From assembly GCA_020629935.1 (NCBI GenBank), contig JAHDCJ010000060.1, positions 1 to 32,814 of the forward strand: a stretch of 32,814 nt of DNA, read 5' to 3'. Positions 9,301 to 17,981 of the stretch are shown here, piece after piece. This DNA is from Saprospiraceae bacterium. GTDB lineage: Bacteria; Bacteroidota; Bacteroidia; Chitinophagales; Saprospiraceae. Below the pieces are notes generated by a model. That model was not told the origin of the DNA, searched no databases, and saw only the letters and a program-made list of their open reading frames with translations. How positions within the stretch are numbered: the first letter of the stretch is position 1; each line of letters opens with the position of its first letter. Position numbers and translations under genes: made by a program.

Positions 9301-11899
9301 AGCACCATTAGCAACAGAAACGAACTTTAATCTTGGTGCTCAATCTGTAATTACTTGGGACGGAACTTCATGTACCAATACGGATGTCGCATTTACTGGA
9401 GCAGGCGTGACTACACCTCAACAATTTCCTTCAGTAAGCGGACCAGAAAGAGAAGATATTACTGGGTCAAGTGGACAATATACTGGGTTTGCCGATATCG
9501 TTACGGATTTAATTACACCTGATGGAGAAGCAACTGCGGCTTTAGTCTCTGATGATGTTTATCGTATATGTGAAGGAGAATCTGTTGATTTCTTAGCTTT
9601 AAATGGAGCAACAGGTTATTTATATAGTTGGACATTTAATGAACCTGCTGGGGTCGCTGATGTGGCAACAGATATTTCTAATGATGCAGCAGCTACTTCT
9701 GTTACTGGAGTAACTTTTAATGTAGCAGGTACTTACACCATAGACTTAGTTTATGAAACGGCATGTTGTGGTACTTCTATGGCAGATGTTATTACTGTAA
9801 ATGTAGAGCATGTACCTGTTTTAAGTTTAACCGATGCTACCGTGTGTTTAGGTGATGCAGGAACACTTTTAGATGCTTCTGGAACAACTGCATTCGGACA
9901 AGGATTTGCTGGAGGAACAAATGATACTTGGTCTTATACTTGGGCGCCAGGCACAGGATTAAGTGCCACTACAGGTGCTATGGTGACTGCTACACCTTCA
10001 GAAACAACAACATATACATTAACGGCAGTAAACTCAGCAGGAACTTGCTCAGAAACAATGATGGTCACTGTTACCGTACAGGACTTAATGGTTACATTGG
10101 CTAATCCTGTACCTGATGCTTGTAATGATGGAGGAGTGCTTCAAGCGATTCCCCCAGGACCTGTCAATGAATATTCTTATGCTTGGGCAGATGATCAAGG
10201 AGCTAGTGTTGGAACAACTGTAATTTTAACAGGAATGAGTGCTGGAAACTATTCAGTTACCGTTACAGATAATGATACAGGATGTACATTTGAAGGAGGA
10301 GTCATTGTGGCTAATTCAGGTGGTGTAACTGGTTTTGCACAAACGATTGTAGAGCCTAATTGTCCAAATTATGATGATGGTTCTGCTACGCTTTCAACGA
10401 TTGGAGGAACTGGTCCTTTTGTATTTGCTTGGCCAGATGCTACCATTGCGAATACGCGAAGTGATCTTGCGCCAGGTGATTATATGGTAACGGTACAAGA
10501 CTTTGCGAACCCCGCTTGTTCGGATGTATTTATGGTATCAATCCCTACAATACAACAATACACCGCATCAATTACAGGTATTGTTCCTGTAACGTGCCCA
10601 ACAGAAGGAGCTGCACTAGCCACAGGAGATGGCGGAAGTGGAGTATACTCTTACCTTTGGGATAATGGAGAAACTACACAAGCAATTTCTAATCTTGCAG
10701 CAGGCACCTATACGGTAACCGTAACGGATGATGTGAATCCTTCTTGTACACAAACTGCCACGGCAATTGTACCAGATAATACGTTATACACTGCCGAACC
10801 TTCAGGAACAGGTGTAAGTAATGGAGAGAATTTCAATACAGGTTGTAATGGTGGAAATCCAGCCGTAAATGGTGGAAATACATTTGATCAAACCGTAAAT
10901 AATGAATGTAATCCTCCAGGAAGTGTTACTGGAGCAATTATTAAAGGTGATCCAGATGATCCAAATGCTCCTGATCAAGTAGATGGAATTACGCGTGGAG
11001 CTTGTACAGGTAGTTTAGATTTAAGCCAAAATCCAGTGTACTATACCGTACAAGCTAATGCAGGTGGAGGAAATATCAATGTAGATGTAACCGCTCCATC
11101 TGGGAATACTGCAGGTAATCCAATTACAGCAATGGAAGCTGCGGTTTATGGACCTGTAGATTGTTCTTGTGCACAAGTAACTGGTGGAGGATTTTTAGAT
11201 TGTACCTCTACCGCTGATCCAACTACAGGAATGGCTTTAACTATTCCTGCTGCGGCACCAAACTCCTGTTATCTTGTTATTGTAGATACCGATGGAACTG
11301 GAACATTTGATATTGAAGGAACTTATGGTGGTGCATTACCCGTAGAATTAGTAAGCTTTACAGGATTCGCAAACAGTAATGGATCAAACACGTTAGAATG
11401 GGTTTCTGCTTCAGAGGTCAACTTAGTAAAATATCAACTAGAACGATCTAAAGATGGATTTAATTTCGCTGATCTTGGTGCTTCTGTGGAAGCTATTGGA
11501 GGTGAAGGAATCAATACCAACTATCGTCAATTAGATATGAATCCGTTTTATGGAATCAACTATTATCGTTTACGTATGATTGATGAAGATGGTTCTTTTG
11601 AATATTCTAATGTAGTTGTACTTGAAAACAAAAAGGAAGGTGCTTTCGATATTACGGAAGTGTTACCCAATCCAACAACTGGCCAAACGACCGTTTCTTT
11701 TACTTCTACTAAATGGAATATAGTGGAATACCAACTTGTAGATGTGCTTGGCCGTATCATTATTGATAGTCAAGTAGAAGCCGTGGAAGGATTAAATCAA
11801 TTAGAGTTGAATCTAAATGCTTTGGCTAACGGAACGTATATCTTACGAATGAAACAAGATCGTGTAGAGTTAACAAGAAAGTTAATCAAAATCGATTAG
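6350..11899 (+). CDS. Large T9SS-secreted surface protein with glycine-rich block
   Basis: A 1849-residue exported protein. Signal peptide at 1-27 (MKKVYQLFQNAFLVSVFCLSS...ANA). The mature start SHGAGAEITYTCVG resembles the N-terminus of many large Bacteroidota gliding/adhesion-like proteins. Several Ig/PKD-like beta-sandwich units follow to about residue 540, with recurring phrases such as YSWSPSAGLSGTN and YSVTVTDNNGCTGT. Residues 545-690 look like a parallel beta-helix (DGTTGSPFNLVDAINVAACSG). Residues 690-977 are a glycine-rich block built of GGX units with scattered Cys pairs. Further PKD- and SprB-like repeats fill about 1070-1480. A pre-sorting domain begins near VELVSFTGFANSNGSNTLEW (about 1662), and a type A sorting domain ends the protein (about 1766-1849, VLPNPTTGQTTVSF...GTYILRMKQD). 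Function is unknown; adhesion or a surface-layer role is inference. It is transcribed alone. Confidence 0.9.
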   Translation: MKKVYQLFQNAFLVSVFCLSSITLANASHGAGAEITYTCVGPNQYQVTLHVYQDVSGIALNSTQPISFSSPSCGVNSVVNISQSGGAIPINSAAGCPVSSPLVLDEYIYQGTVTLPTGCTGDDWTLSWDLCCRNTAISTLSNPGSEDLYVESSLDNSIPTCNNSVVFTNQPNIITCLNEPYTYNLGAFDADGDNLVYSLINCQEGAGDPVEYSGPFNGGFPLIGSPGATIDPVTGLITFTPSIIQTPVICVLVEEYRGGVKIGEVIRDVQFVVMDCGDINQPTLSGIDAVPAVYTIATCTGSEVCFTIDGADADGDNLTMSWDGSLTGGTFNVSGQGTNAPQATVCWTPTAGDIGNNYFDVTIVDDGCPINQETHQVYNIDVQATTNSVSLGGPFGICPGESVVLDATVVGTVASYSWSPSAGLSGTNIEDPTADPTSSTLYTLVTEFTDGCVVTETVFVEVYTPPSISVDPPAGFGCAANPLTLTATTTAGSAPIAGLEWSTGATSNAISIGPAATTTYSVTVTDNNGCTGTTEVTVRSAEQPDCPIIYAGPSAAVGTGDGTTGSPFNLVDAINVAACSGSTVRLLTGNYVINNALQLADGVVLDGGFNTAGVKTSTPGATTISRTTANVEGPSGSRRLVGLYGNSDSDWRLQDITISMSNAASASAISTYGIHLTGCSNYYVTRVQVFAGNAGTGATGSTGVAGGKGGDGTNGGNGDCDGSDCTFGGGQSGGGGGSGGSGTVGVGAGANGTGRNGGGGGAGGKGSDECDSNAQSGQCGGGALNLGSNCGGGGAGGQGDPGGDGGNGASGSPGFGPTGTGTTGPNGAIVGGFFVPGGQAGTGTNGGGGQGGRGGGGGGRQQCTFCDNGPGNGGGGGGGGGQGGTGGTGGFGGGASYGIFLYINGANGYIQQSDINAGVGGAGGNGGAGGNGGGAGLGRNGGKTCLGEVGEGGNGGNGGIGGKGQTGGTGAAGPNVNFQFESGTAPLATETNFNLGAQSVITWDGTSCTNTDVAFTGAGVTTPQQFPSVSGPEREDITGSSGQYTGFADIVTDLITPDGEATAALVSDDVYRICEGESVDFLALNGATGYLYSWTFNEPAGVADVATDISNDAAATSVTGVTFNVAGTYTIDLVYETACCGTSMADVITVNVEHVPVLSLTDATVCLGDAGTLLDASGTTAFGQGFAGGTNDTWSYTWAPGTGLSATTGAMVTATPSETTTYTLTAVNSAGTCSETMMVTVTVQDLMVTLANPVPDACNDGGVLQAIPPGPVNEYSYAWADDQGASVGTTVILTGMSAGNYSVTVTDNDTGCTFEGGVIVANSGGVTGFAQTIVEPNCPNYDDGSATLSTIGGTGPFVFAWPDATIANTRSDLAPGDYMVTVQDFANPACSDVFMVSIPTIQQYTASITGIVPVTCPTEGAALATGDGGSGVYSYLWDNGETTQAISNLAAGTYTVTVTDDVNPSCTQTATAIVPDNTLYTAEPSGTGVSNGENFNTGCNGGNPAVNGGNTFDQTVNNECNPPGSVTGAIIKGDPDDPNAPDQVDGITRGACTGSLDLSQNPVYYTVQANAGGGNINVDVTAPSGNTAGNPITAMEAAVYGPVDCSCAQVTGGGFLDCTSTADPTTGMALTIPAAAPNSCYLVIVDTDGTGTFDIEGTYGGALPVELVSFTGFANSNGSNTLEWVSASEVNLVKYQLERSKDGFNFADLGASVEAIGGEGINTNYRQLDMNPFYGINYYRLRMIDEDGSFEYSNVVVLENKKEGAFDITEVLPNPTTGQTTVSFTSTKWNIVEYQLVDVLGRIIIDSQVEAVEGLNQLELNLNALANGTYILRMKQDRVELTRKLIKID
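8420..9280 (+). repeat. Glycine-rich GGX repeat region within the secreted protein
   Basis: In-frame repetitive DNA encoding residues about 690-977, dominated by GGX and GNGGAGG units. It includes an uninterrupted run of nine GGC codons (8966-8992, residues 873-881) and a shorter run near 8915. Local GC is far above the surroundings. The long antisense and off-frame open frames here (His-, Pro- or Ala-rich) are reflections of this repeat. Confidence 0.9.
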
Positions 11900-11923
11900 A
11901 CAAGTTTTAATAACTTCTTTATA

Positions 11924-11962
11924 AAAGTCGGTACCGAGTAGATTCGGTACCGACTTTTTTTT
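11924..11962 (+). terminator. Strong intrinsic terminator after the large secreted protein
   Basis: Perfect 14-bp stem, AAAGTCGGTACCGA (11924-11937) and TCGGTACCGACTTT (11944-11957), with a 6-base loop and a run of eight T at 11955-11962. It separates the secreted-protein gene from the HTTM gene, which starts 35 bases later. Confidence 0.93.
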
Positions 11963-11996
11963 ATATTGATGAAAAATTGAAAGCGTTTTAAATAAG

Positions 11997-13460
11997 ATGA
12001 GCGATAAACCATCCAAATGGCAGTTTTTATTTGATCCAGTCCATCCAGCTAGTTTAGGAATGGCACGGATTTTCTTTGGCTTTTTTATGATTATCCAATG
12101 CTTTCGATTAAAAGGGTATATAGTAGAGGTTTTGACCTTATCTAAGTATAGAATTACCTATGATTTTTTTCATTGGATTCCTCTTTTCCCCAAACCTTTA
12201 CTCAATGGGTTATTTTATCTTTTTGCCTTTTTATCTTTGTTGATTATGTTAGGTATACTCACTCGAGTAGCCGCCTTTTTTGCTTTTTTTATTTGGACCT
12301 ATTTTTTCCTCGTTTGTCAAGGGCATTATAATAATCACTATTATCTGATTTCATTATTCTTCTTGTTCTTCATCTTTGTAAATAGCGAAGCCTGGGGATC
12401 AATTCGAAATAAAATTAAAAAACCTAAGTCTATCCAAGCTATCCCTTATTGGAATTTGGGTCTGTTTAAATTTCAGATTGCAGTGGTTTATTTTTATGGT
12501 GGAATAGCCAAGCTAAATAAAGATTGGTTTAATGGTTATCCTATGAAGATTTGGTTGAGTTGGAAAGAAGATATTCCTATAATGGGCCCTTTTTTAAAAA
12601 CAGAGGCCGCTGTTTATCTTTTTAGTTATGGAGGAGTAGTCTTTGATTTAAGTATTGTCTTTCTTTTAATTAATAAAAAGACAAGAATACTCGCGGTGTT
12701 CCTTTTAATGAGTTTTCACCTATCGAATCACTTCATTTGGAATATTGGTGTTTTCCCTTGGTTAATGATGGCCTTAACTATTCTCTTTTTTGAACCGGAT
12801 TTAGCCGATCGTTGGTGGAATAAAATAACTAAAGCCAAGAAAAAAACAGCAACGAAAACTAAACAAAAGAAAAAGAAGAAGTCAAGTAAACCAAAGAATT
12901 TATGGACTAAGTCACCTTTGTCTTTTTCTTCGAAACAAAAAAAAATAACGGTATTCTTTCTCTCTGTCTTTGTGCTCTTTCAATTGCTTTTTCCACTACG
13001 TCACTTTGTGTTGTATAGGGATACACCCGCATGGCATGGTATGGGAGATTATTTCTCTTGGCGAATGATGTTGACGGATCGAACGTCAGCTATTCGGTAT
13101 AAAATTGGCGTACCAGGCGAAGGAATCGTAGGTTATTTGAGTGTAGAAGATTACCTAGTCAAGCGACAATTAGGCGTGTTGGCTGTAAGACCCAAATGCT
13201 TAGTACGATTTGCCAAATTTATTGGGGATGAAATGGCAGCAAATGCGAATATTCCGAACCCTGAAGTTTATGTTACGGCTTGGAGAACCGTAAATATGCG
13301 CCCACATCAACTTCAAATTGACTCTACATTGAACTTGACAAATGTAGCTTACCCTTTAGTTAAACATCCAGATTGGGTATTGCCTATGGAAGATTTACCT
13401 TACCGAAAAGAAATGGATACCTTGACAGAGGAAGAACTCAAAAACATGGGAATTCAATAG
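11997..13460 (+). CDS. HTTM-domain membrane protein, vitamin-K-dependent carboxylase-like
   Basis: A 487-residue integral membrane protein. The N-terminal ~270 residues hold several hydrophobic helices and the HTTM fold: HYNNHYYL (110-117), then VVYFYGGIAKLNKDWFNGYPM with Lys172. From memory, Lys172 aligns with the catalytic-base lysine (Lys218) of human gamma-glutamyl carboxylase in its GLKKLDADW motif. A strongly basic Lys-rich stretch (about 277-315) and another membrane segment (about 319-337) follow. The C-terminal soluble part carries FSWRMML (353-359), also found in the carboxylase family. Bacteroidota make menaquinone, which could serve as cofactor, but carboxylase activity and substrate are inference. 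It may share an upstream promoter with nothing else; the LOG gene lies 264 bases downstream. Confidence 0.82.
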   Translation: MSDKPSKWQFLFDPVHPASLGMARIFFGFFMIIQCFRLKGYIVEVLTLSKYRITYDFFHWIPLFPKPLLNGLFYLFAFLSLLIMLGILTRVAAFFAFFIWTYFFLVCQGHYNNHYYLISLFFLFFIFVNSEAWGSIRNKIKKPKSIQAIPYWNLGLFKFQIAVVYFYGGIAKLNKDWFNGYPMKIWLSWKEDIPIMGPFLKTEAAVYLFSYGGVVFDLSIVFLLINKKTRILAVFLLMSFHLSNHFIWNIGVFPWLMMALTILFFEPDLADRWWNKITKAKKKTATKTKQKKKKKSSKPKNLWTKSPLSFSSKQKKITVFFLSVFVLFQLLFPLRHFVLYRDTPAWHGMGDYFSWRMMLTDRTSAIRYKIGVPGEGIVGYLSVEDYLVKRQLGVLAVRPKCLVRFAKFIGDEMAANANIPNPEVYVTAWRTVNMRPHQLQIDSTLNLTNVAYPLVKHPDWVLPMEDLPYRKEMDTLTEEELKNMGIQ

Positions 13461-13637
13461 TCACCGAATGGCTCAAACCTGCCTTTCAGAACCTTTTTCG
13501 ATAAAAAACCGTATAACTTTTAGCTAAGTGCTAAGTTAAAATTATTGTAATTTATCGGGTCAAAATTAAAATAATAGTTTTTTTCCGATATAATTTAATT
13601 AAATTAGCAAGCTTTTCTTTACTGAACGTTTAGAAAA

Positions 13638-13672
13638 TGTTTAAAACAGCGCATTGTTTTTTGTTTTAAACA
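13638..13672. repeat. Perfect 11-bp inverted repeat upstream of the LOG gene
   Basis: TGTTTAAAACA (13638-13648) and TGTTTTAAACA (13662-13672) are exact reverse complements separated by 13 bases, ending 52 bases before the LOG-gene ATG. There is no T run in the right place for a terminator, so an operator or leader hairpin is more plausible. Confidence 0.5.
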
Positions 13673-13724
13673 ACACAAAATTTAAACCGTTAAAGACGGA
13701 TATTTATTGAAAAAAAATAAAATT

Positions 13725-14441
13725 ATGATAGATCATCAAGAACGACCTCCTATGAAACCAAAAAAGAAATGGAGTGAGTTGAAAGGCGAAAATTCTTGGA
13801 CTATGTTCAAAGTTATCGCAGAATTTGTAGAAGGATTTGAACGCTTAAACCGAATTGGACCATGTATCTCTATTTTTGGATCTGCACGAACTAAGCCTGA
13901 CAATGAATATTATCAATTGGCAAGTACCATTGCACATCGACTCACTGAAGAGGGATATGGAATTATTACAGGCGGTGGTCCTGGTATTATGGAAGCAGGA
14001 AATAAAGGAGCAAGAGAAGCCAGTGGCGTATCCGTAGGTCTAAATATTGATCTTCCTTTTGAACAAGGTTATAATCCGTTTATTGATGATGATAAAAACT
14101 TTAGTTTTAATTACTTCTTTATTCGGAAAGTGATGTTTGTAAAGTATGCTCAAGCATTTGTGGTATTACCTGGTGGATTTGGAACATTAGACGAATTATT
14201 TGAAGTACTTACTCTAATTCAAACTAAAAAAGTGGATCGAAGTCCAGTAATTTTGGTTGGAAGTAAATTTTGGGGTGGCCTTGTTGAATGGATCAAAGGA
14301 ACTATGCTCGATCAACATCAAAATATTAGTGCAGAAGATTTAGATTTGATTCCAATTATTGACGAGGTAGAAGATATTGTAAGTTATATCAATTCATTCT
14401 ATACACATACCAGCCTTCGACCAAATTATCGAATGGAATAA
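13725..14441 (+). CDS. LOG-family (TIGR00730) Rossmann-fold protein
   Basis: 238 residues from the ATG at 13725. An in-frame TTG 18 bases earlier is possible, but MIDHQERPPMKPKKKW is the more natural start. It has the two LOG signatures: GGGPGIMEAGNKGA, and PGGFGTLDELFEVLTLIQTKK (the PGGxGTxxE motif). Such proteins cleave the N-glycosidic bond of nucleoside 5'-monophosphates (cytokinin-riboside-monophosphate phosphoribohydrolase in plants; AMP or other nucleotides in bacteria). The real substrate here cannot be read from sequence. It converges with the porin gene, only 4 bases between the two stops. Confidence 0.9.
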   Translation: MIDHQERPPMKPKKKWSELKGENSWTMFKVIAEFVEGFERLNRIGPCISIFGSARTKPDNEYYQLASTIAHRLTEEGYGIITGGGPGIMEAGNKGAREASGVSVGLNIDLPFEQGYNPFIDDDKNFSFNYFFIRKVMFVKYAQAFVVLPGGFGTLDELFEVLTLIQTKKVDRSPVILVGSKFWGGLVEWIKGTMLDQHQNISAEDLDLIPIIDEVEDIVSYINSFYTHTSLRPNYRME

Positions 14442-14445
14442 AAAA

Positions 14446-16530
14446 TTAATCAAAGAATCTCCAAGCTATCCCAAAGCGAATCATCCAATCTCGCATGGGA
14501 TAGTTCGGGGCTGTTAAATAGGTTTTATTGGAAACCAATTGAGATAGATTTTCTACCTTAAATAATGCTCTAAACGTTTTTACTTTAAAACTCACAAACA
14601 AATCTAATACAGGATAAAACTTAAGGTTTTGATCATCTTGTAAATAAAACTGCCCACTCTGTGGCAAATAACGATCCGCTTGATAATTGGTATTGTATCG
14701 TAAATCAAATCCCAATCTAGAAAGCATTACTTTCTTGAAAATTTTTCCTTCAATAAACAAACTGTGCTTTGACCAGAACTTAGGTAAGCGCAAATAAGTA
14801 TTTCCTGTCTGTTGAAAAACGACTTGATTTTCTACATTGATTTTCCAAATCTTAAAATCGTTCCAAGCCATCAACTGAAGGATATTTAAGGCACCAGTAA
14901 ATTGTGCTGGAATAGATTGATTATTATAGTAAATATAATTGTCTATCAAATGATATTGTACGCCCGCCTTAACTTTCCATTTTGGAAAATGATATTGAAA
15001 ACCTAGATTTAATTCATTGGTTTTTACAAAATCATTATCCCATAATTTGACCTGTGAAATGTAAAACTGCTGTTGTATTAAATTGGGTTTATATCGTTGT
15101 TGAAGAATAAATGCTTCTATATCTCCTAAAGAACCTAATCCACTTTTTAAAGTACCTTTCAACGTTAAGTCGCCTAAATTATCTGCTAAGCCATAATGAA
15201 AGTTGACTCGCAAGTCCATGTCTTTTACGGGTGGTTTAATGGCTAAGTCGCCGCCAACAAAAAGATTATTAAGCACCGATTTCAAAGGCTCCTGGTTGAT
15301 AAAATAAATTCGATGTGATAATTTGGGTTTGATTAAAATCAATGGCGCATCTTCAAATTTTGCTTGTCCGAAAGCAAAAGGCGCACTAAAGGAATTTTCA
15401 ATTTTTCGAATACGTAAAAAATGACGAATACCTCGTTGATTGGTTTGGTAGATACCATAGAATGAACTATCTGTAGCTGGGGCATTGTCAAAAAACTTGT
15501 ATTCGATATCTTCAAAAGCAAAATGATGAACCAATGAACTCTTCACTTCTAAGGGTTCCATCTTTCGATCTTTCTTTAGAAAAGAAGGTGGCTTTTTTAT
15601 AGAATCTTGTACTACATTTACCAATACAGGCGGAACGGTATCTTTGGGACTTTGTTTGGGTGTATTAACTACGCCACCATATTGTGGAAAGTTCCCACCA
15701 TTACTAGATCGGATCGGGGTTTCATCTTCTATAGGAGGAAGTTTAGGATTTCGCTTAGGGGCGGGAAGATTCGGAATACTATCCTTTTTTTTCTTAGAAA
15801 AACTCAAATATTGCGTTAACGAAAATTCATTGGTTGTATATTCCGTTTGGGCTGTTTCTACATTTACAGGAACTAAAATTCGATTCCCAAAAGCATTGTC
15901 TGTTAAATCTGCCTCGTTAACAATACCTCCATTATTTTGGTTTTTGATTAAATTATTATTCCAAGATAAAAAAGCTAAATATCGATCGTTTTTTGACCGA
16001 TGCCAAGCCGAAAAAACCATATTGGTATGTCGAACTCGTTGCTCTTGATAAGCTCCTCTATGAATTAACTTTTTATAATCAAAAAGAATGTTTGTTCGCT
16101 TGTTTAAATTCTGAGAAAAGACCGCGGTAATTACGGCATCTTCTTGCCCTCCTGCTACATATTTTAAGTCCGTGTATGGTCGAGCAGAATTATAAAAACG
16201 AATGCTAGATTTTGTTCTACGATACAAATCATATTGATGCAATCCTATATCAAACCCTTCGCGTATTCTTGGTTGATAAATGAGTTGTTTGTGCGGCGCA
16301 CCATAGTTACTTAAAAAAGTATAACCAAAAGGCTGCCCTAAAACAGGATTGTAAAATTGAAAATTGTCAAGACTGGTTTTCGCTTCTTTTCTAAAGGTTA
16401 AATCTTCTGCAAAGAGATACTCAATTTGTAGGGTATCTTCATTTAAACGAATAGTGTCAGATTGACTAAAACCAATCTGTACAAGAAGACAAAAACACAG
16501 AAAAAGGGGAAGACGTTTTATTTGATTCAA
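14446..16530 (-). CDS. Putative outer-membrane porin (Porin_10-like)
   Basis: About 694 residues. I take the TTG at 16530, giving MNQIKRLPLFLCFCLLVQIGFSQ, a clean signal peptide; a longer TTG frame from 16572 would add 14 charged residues in front of it. The body has beta-barrel character: alternating aromatic/hydrophobic strands such as YLAFLSWNNNLIKNQNNGG and LNLGFQYHFPKWKVKAGVQYHLI, ending in FGIAWRFFD. A Pro-rich, probably disordered insert lies near residues 255-320 (LPAPKRNPKLPPIEDETP). I assign it to the Bacteroidota putative-porin family from overall style, not from a single motif. Its TTG overlaps the upstream gene's TGA as TTGA, which implies translational coupling. There is no terminator hairpin between it and the convergent LOG gene. 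Confidence 0.8.
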   Translation of the reverse strand: MNQIKRLPLFLCFCLLVQIGFSQSDTIRLNEDTLQIEYLFAEDLTFRKEAKTSLDNFQFYNPVLGQPFGYTFLSNYGAPHKQLIYQPRIREGFDIGLHQYDLYRRTKSSIRFYNSARPYTDLKYVAGGQEDAVITAVFSQNLNKRTNILFDYKKLIHRGAYQEQRVRHTNMVFSAWHRSKNDRYLAFLSWNNNLIKNQNNGGIVNEADLTDNAFGNRILVPVNVETAQTEYTTNEFSLTQYLSFSKKKKDSIPNLPAPKRNPKLPPIEDETPIRSSNGGNFPQYGGVVNTPKQSPKDTVPPVLVNVVQDSIKKPPSFLKKDRKMEPLEVKSSLVHHFAFEDIEYKFFDNAPATDSSFYGIYQTNQRGIRHFLRIRKIENSFSAPFAFGQAKFEDAPLILIKPKLSHRIYFINQEPLKSVLNNLFVGGDLAIKPPVKDMDLRVNFHYGLADNLGDLTLKGTLKSGLGSLGDIEAFILQQRYKPNLIQQQFYISQVKLWDNDFVKTNELNLGFQYHFPKWKVKAGVQYHLIDNYIYYNNQSIPAQFTGALNILQLMAWNDFKIWKINVENQVVFQQTGNTYLRLPKFWSKHSLFIEGKIFKKVMLSRLGFDLRYNTNYQADRYLPQSGQFYLQDDQNLKFYPVLDLFVSFKVKTFRALFKVENLSQLVSNKTYLTAPNYPMRDWMIRFGIAWRFFD

Positions 16531-17981
16531 TGCTTTATAACTTTCCTTACGAAGTGATCTGTTCCGTTCCAAATATTAATGAAATAAATGCCAGGGCTTA
16601 AATCTTTCGAATTTTCTAAGCGGAGTTGATAATTCCCCATTGGAATTTCTTTTTCTACTAAGGGTATTAATCGTTGACCCGTAACATTTAGTAATTCAAT
16701 TTGTATGGTACTCGATTCATTAGCATTGAATTCTATTTGTAACTGCTCTTGAAAAGGATTTGGAAATACATTTAACGAGAGTTTAGATGCTTCTATTTCT
16801 TCATTCGATACATTAATATTGGTACAATTGGTATTACTTCCTAAAGGATCTAAACCGCCGGTAATACTTGCATCAATTTTATCAAAAACATACAAACCCG
16901 ATTGCATGTCAGAAACAAGGATGTTGCCAGAAGGTAATAAAGGATAAACGCCCCAAGCCCCTTCATATGAATCTATAGTTGGATCTAAATAGGTATCATA
17001 ATAATGACTTCGAGTTACATTACTTGGATCCGTAAAATCGAATACTTGTAAACCATCATAATAATAAGAGGTATATAAATAATTACCTCGTACAATCAAA
17101 TTATGCGGAATAGAATTCGCATTTGTACTTCCGGCATTAAATTGACTCACGACTTGTATGTCGGATGGATCACTCACGTCCAAAACTTTAATATCTGTAC
17201 CATGCGTTTCGTCAGCAAGGAAATAATATTGTCCATCCTCCGACAACCAACCTGAGTGATTATATCCTTGTGAAGGATAAATACCTAAGGTGCCGATTAT
17301 TTGAGGACTAGCCATATTGCTAAAATCGGCTACCAATAAACCTGAATAACTTCCATTCATATAAGCGATGTCATTACGGACATAAATATCATGAATGGTT
17401 GGAATGGCTACAGGGCCAATATTTCCATAAGAAGCCAATAAGGCTGGATCCAAAGGATCAGCTAAGGAATAGACTTGCAATTGGAAATAATCCGTAGACG
17501 TTTTAGTTGCACAAGAATACATTTTAGCTGTAGCTGTATCAATGAAAATATTATGACTTCTATTGAAAAGGACATTGTCATCATAGACGACTTCATTGGA
17601 AAATGGCATGTTAGAGATATCAATTATCTGTAGGGTACTTGATGAACCTTCATCAGCTACCGCGTATAAATAACATTGATAATCATGATAATCTCTATGA
17701 ATAATAGTACCTCCAGAAACAGCTCCTGCAACAAAAGCGTCTTTTAATTCAATAACATCATTGGGATCCGTAACATCAAAAAAGTGGGTACCTAAAGTAC
17801 TTCCAATAACCGCAATTTCTCGATCATTAGCTACAAAACCCCATACTTCATTATAGGCATTGTCGTAGGCAAAGCTACCCGGAATAAGTGGATCATCCCA
17901 ATTATGTAAAAGGGTTGCCTCGGTTTGACTAAAAGAACAAAAGGGGAGGAGTAGACAAAGGAAAATAAAAAGGTTACGCAT
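16527..17981 (-). CDS. Choice-of-anchor B / LVIVD-repeat protein with T9SS sorting domain
   Basis: 484 residues from the ATG at 17981 (MRNLFIFLCLLLPFCSFSQ, a signal peptide); an in-frame TTG 15 bases upstream is less likely. The body carries LVIVD-type beta-propeller repeats: TLGTHFFDVTDPNDVIELKD, LQIIDISNMPFSNEV, GLLVADFSNMASPQIIGTL, IKVLDVSDPSDIQVV, LQVFDFTDPSNVTRS. This is the pattern of choice-of-anchor B proteins. The last ~80 residues form a type A T9SS sorting domain (NVFPNPFQEQLQIEF...GIYFINIWNGTDHF). Secreted or surface-bound; molecular role unknown. It is the upstream partner of the porin gene. Confidence 0.88.
   Translation of the reverse strand: MRNLFIFLCLLLPFCSFSQTEATLLHNWDDPLIPGSFAYDNAYNEVWGFVANDREIAVIGSTLGTHFFDVTDPNDVIELKDAFVAGAVSGGTIIHRDYHDYQCYLYAVADEGSSSTLQIIDISNMPFSNEVVYDDNVLFNRSHNIFIDTATAKMYSCATKTSTDYFQLQVYSLADPLDPALLASYGNIGPVAIPTIHDIYVRNDIAYMNGSYSGLLVADFSNMASPQIIGTLGIYPSQGYNHSGWLSEDGQYYFLADETHGTDIKVLDVSDPSDIQVVSQFNAGSTNANSIPHNLIVRGNYLYTSYYYDGLQVFDFTDPSNVTRSHYYDTYLDPTIDSYEGAWGVYPLLPSGNILVSDMQSGLYVFDKIDASITGGLDPLGSNTNCTNINVSNEEIEASKLSLNVFPNPFQEQLQIEFNANESSTIQIELLNVTGQRLIPLVEKEIPMGNYQLRLENSKDLSPGIYFINIWNGTDHFVRKVIKH

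Noticed and set aside
6350-11899. Horizontally acquired gene, given its GC-rich stretch
   Set aside because: The high GC is limited to the poly-Gly tract; codon use elsewhere in the gene resembles the neighbours, and no mobile-element genes or flanking repeats were seen.
15607-16048. Plus-strand frames of 70 and 134 codons within the porin gene
   Set aside because: Antisense to a well-formed minus-strand porin with signal peptide and barrel pattern; no recognisable protein features.
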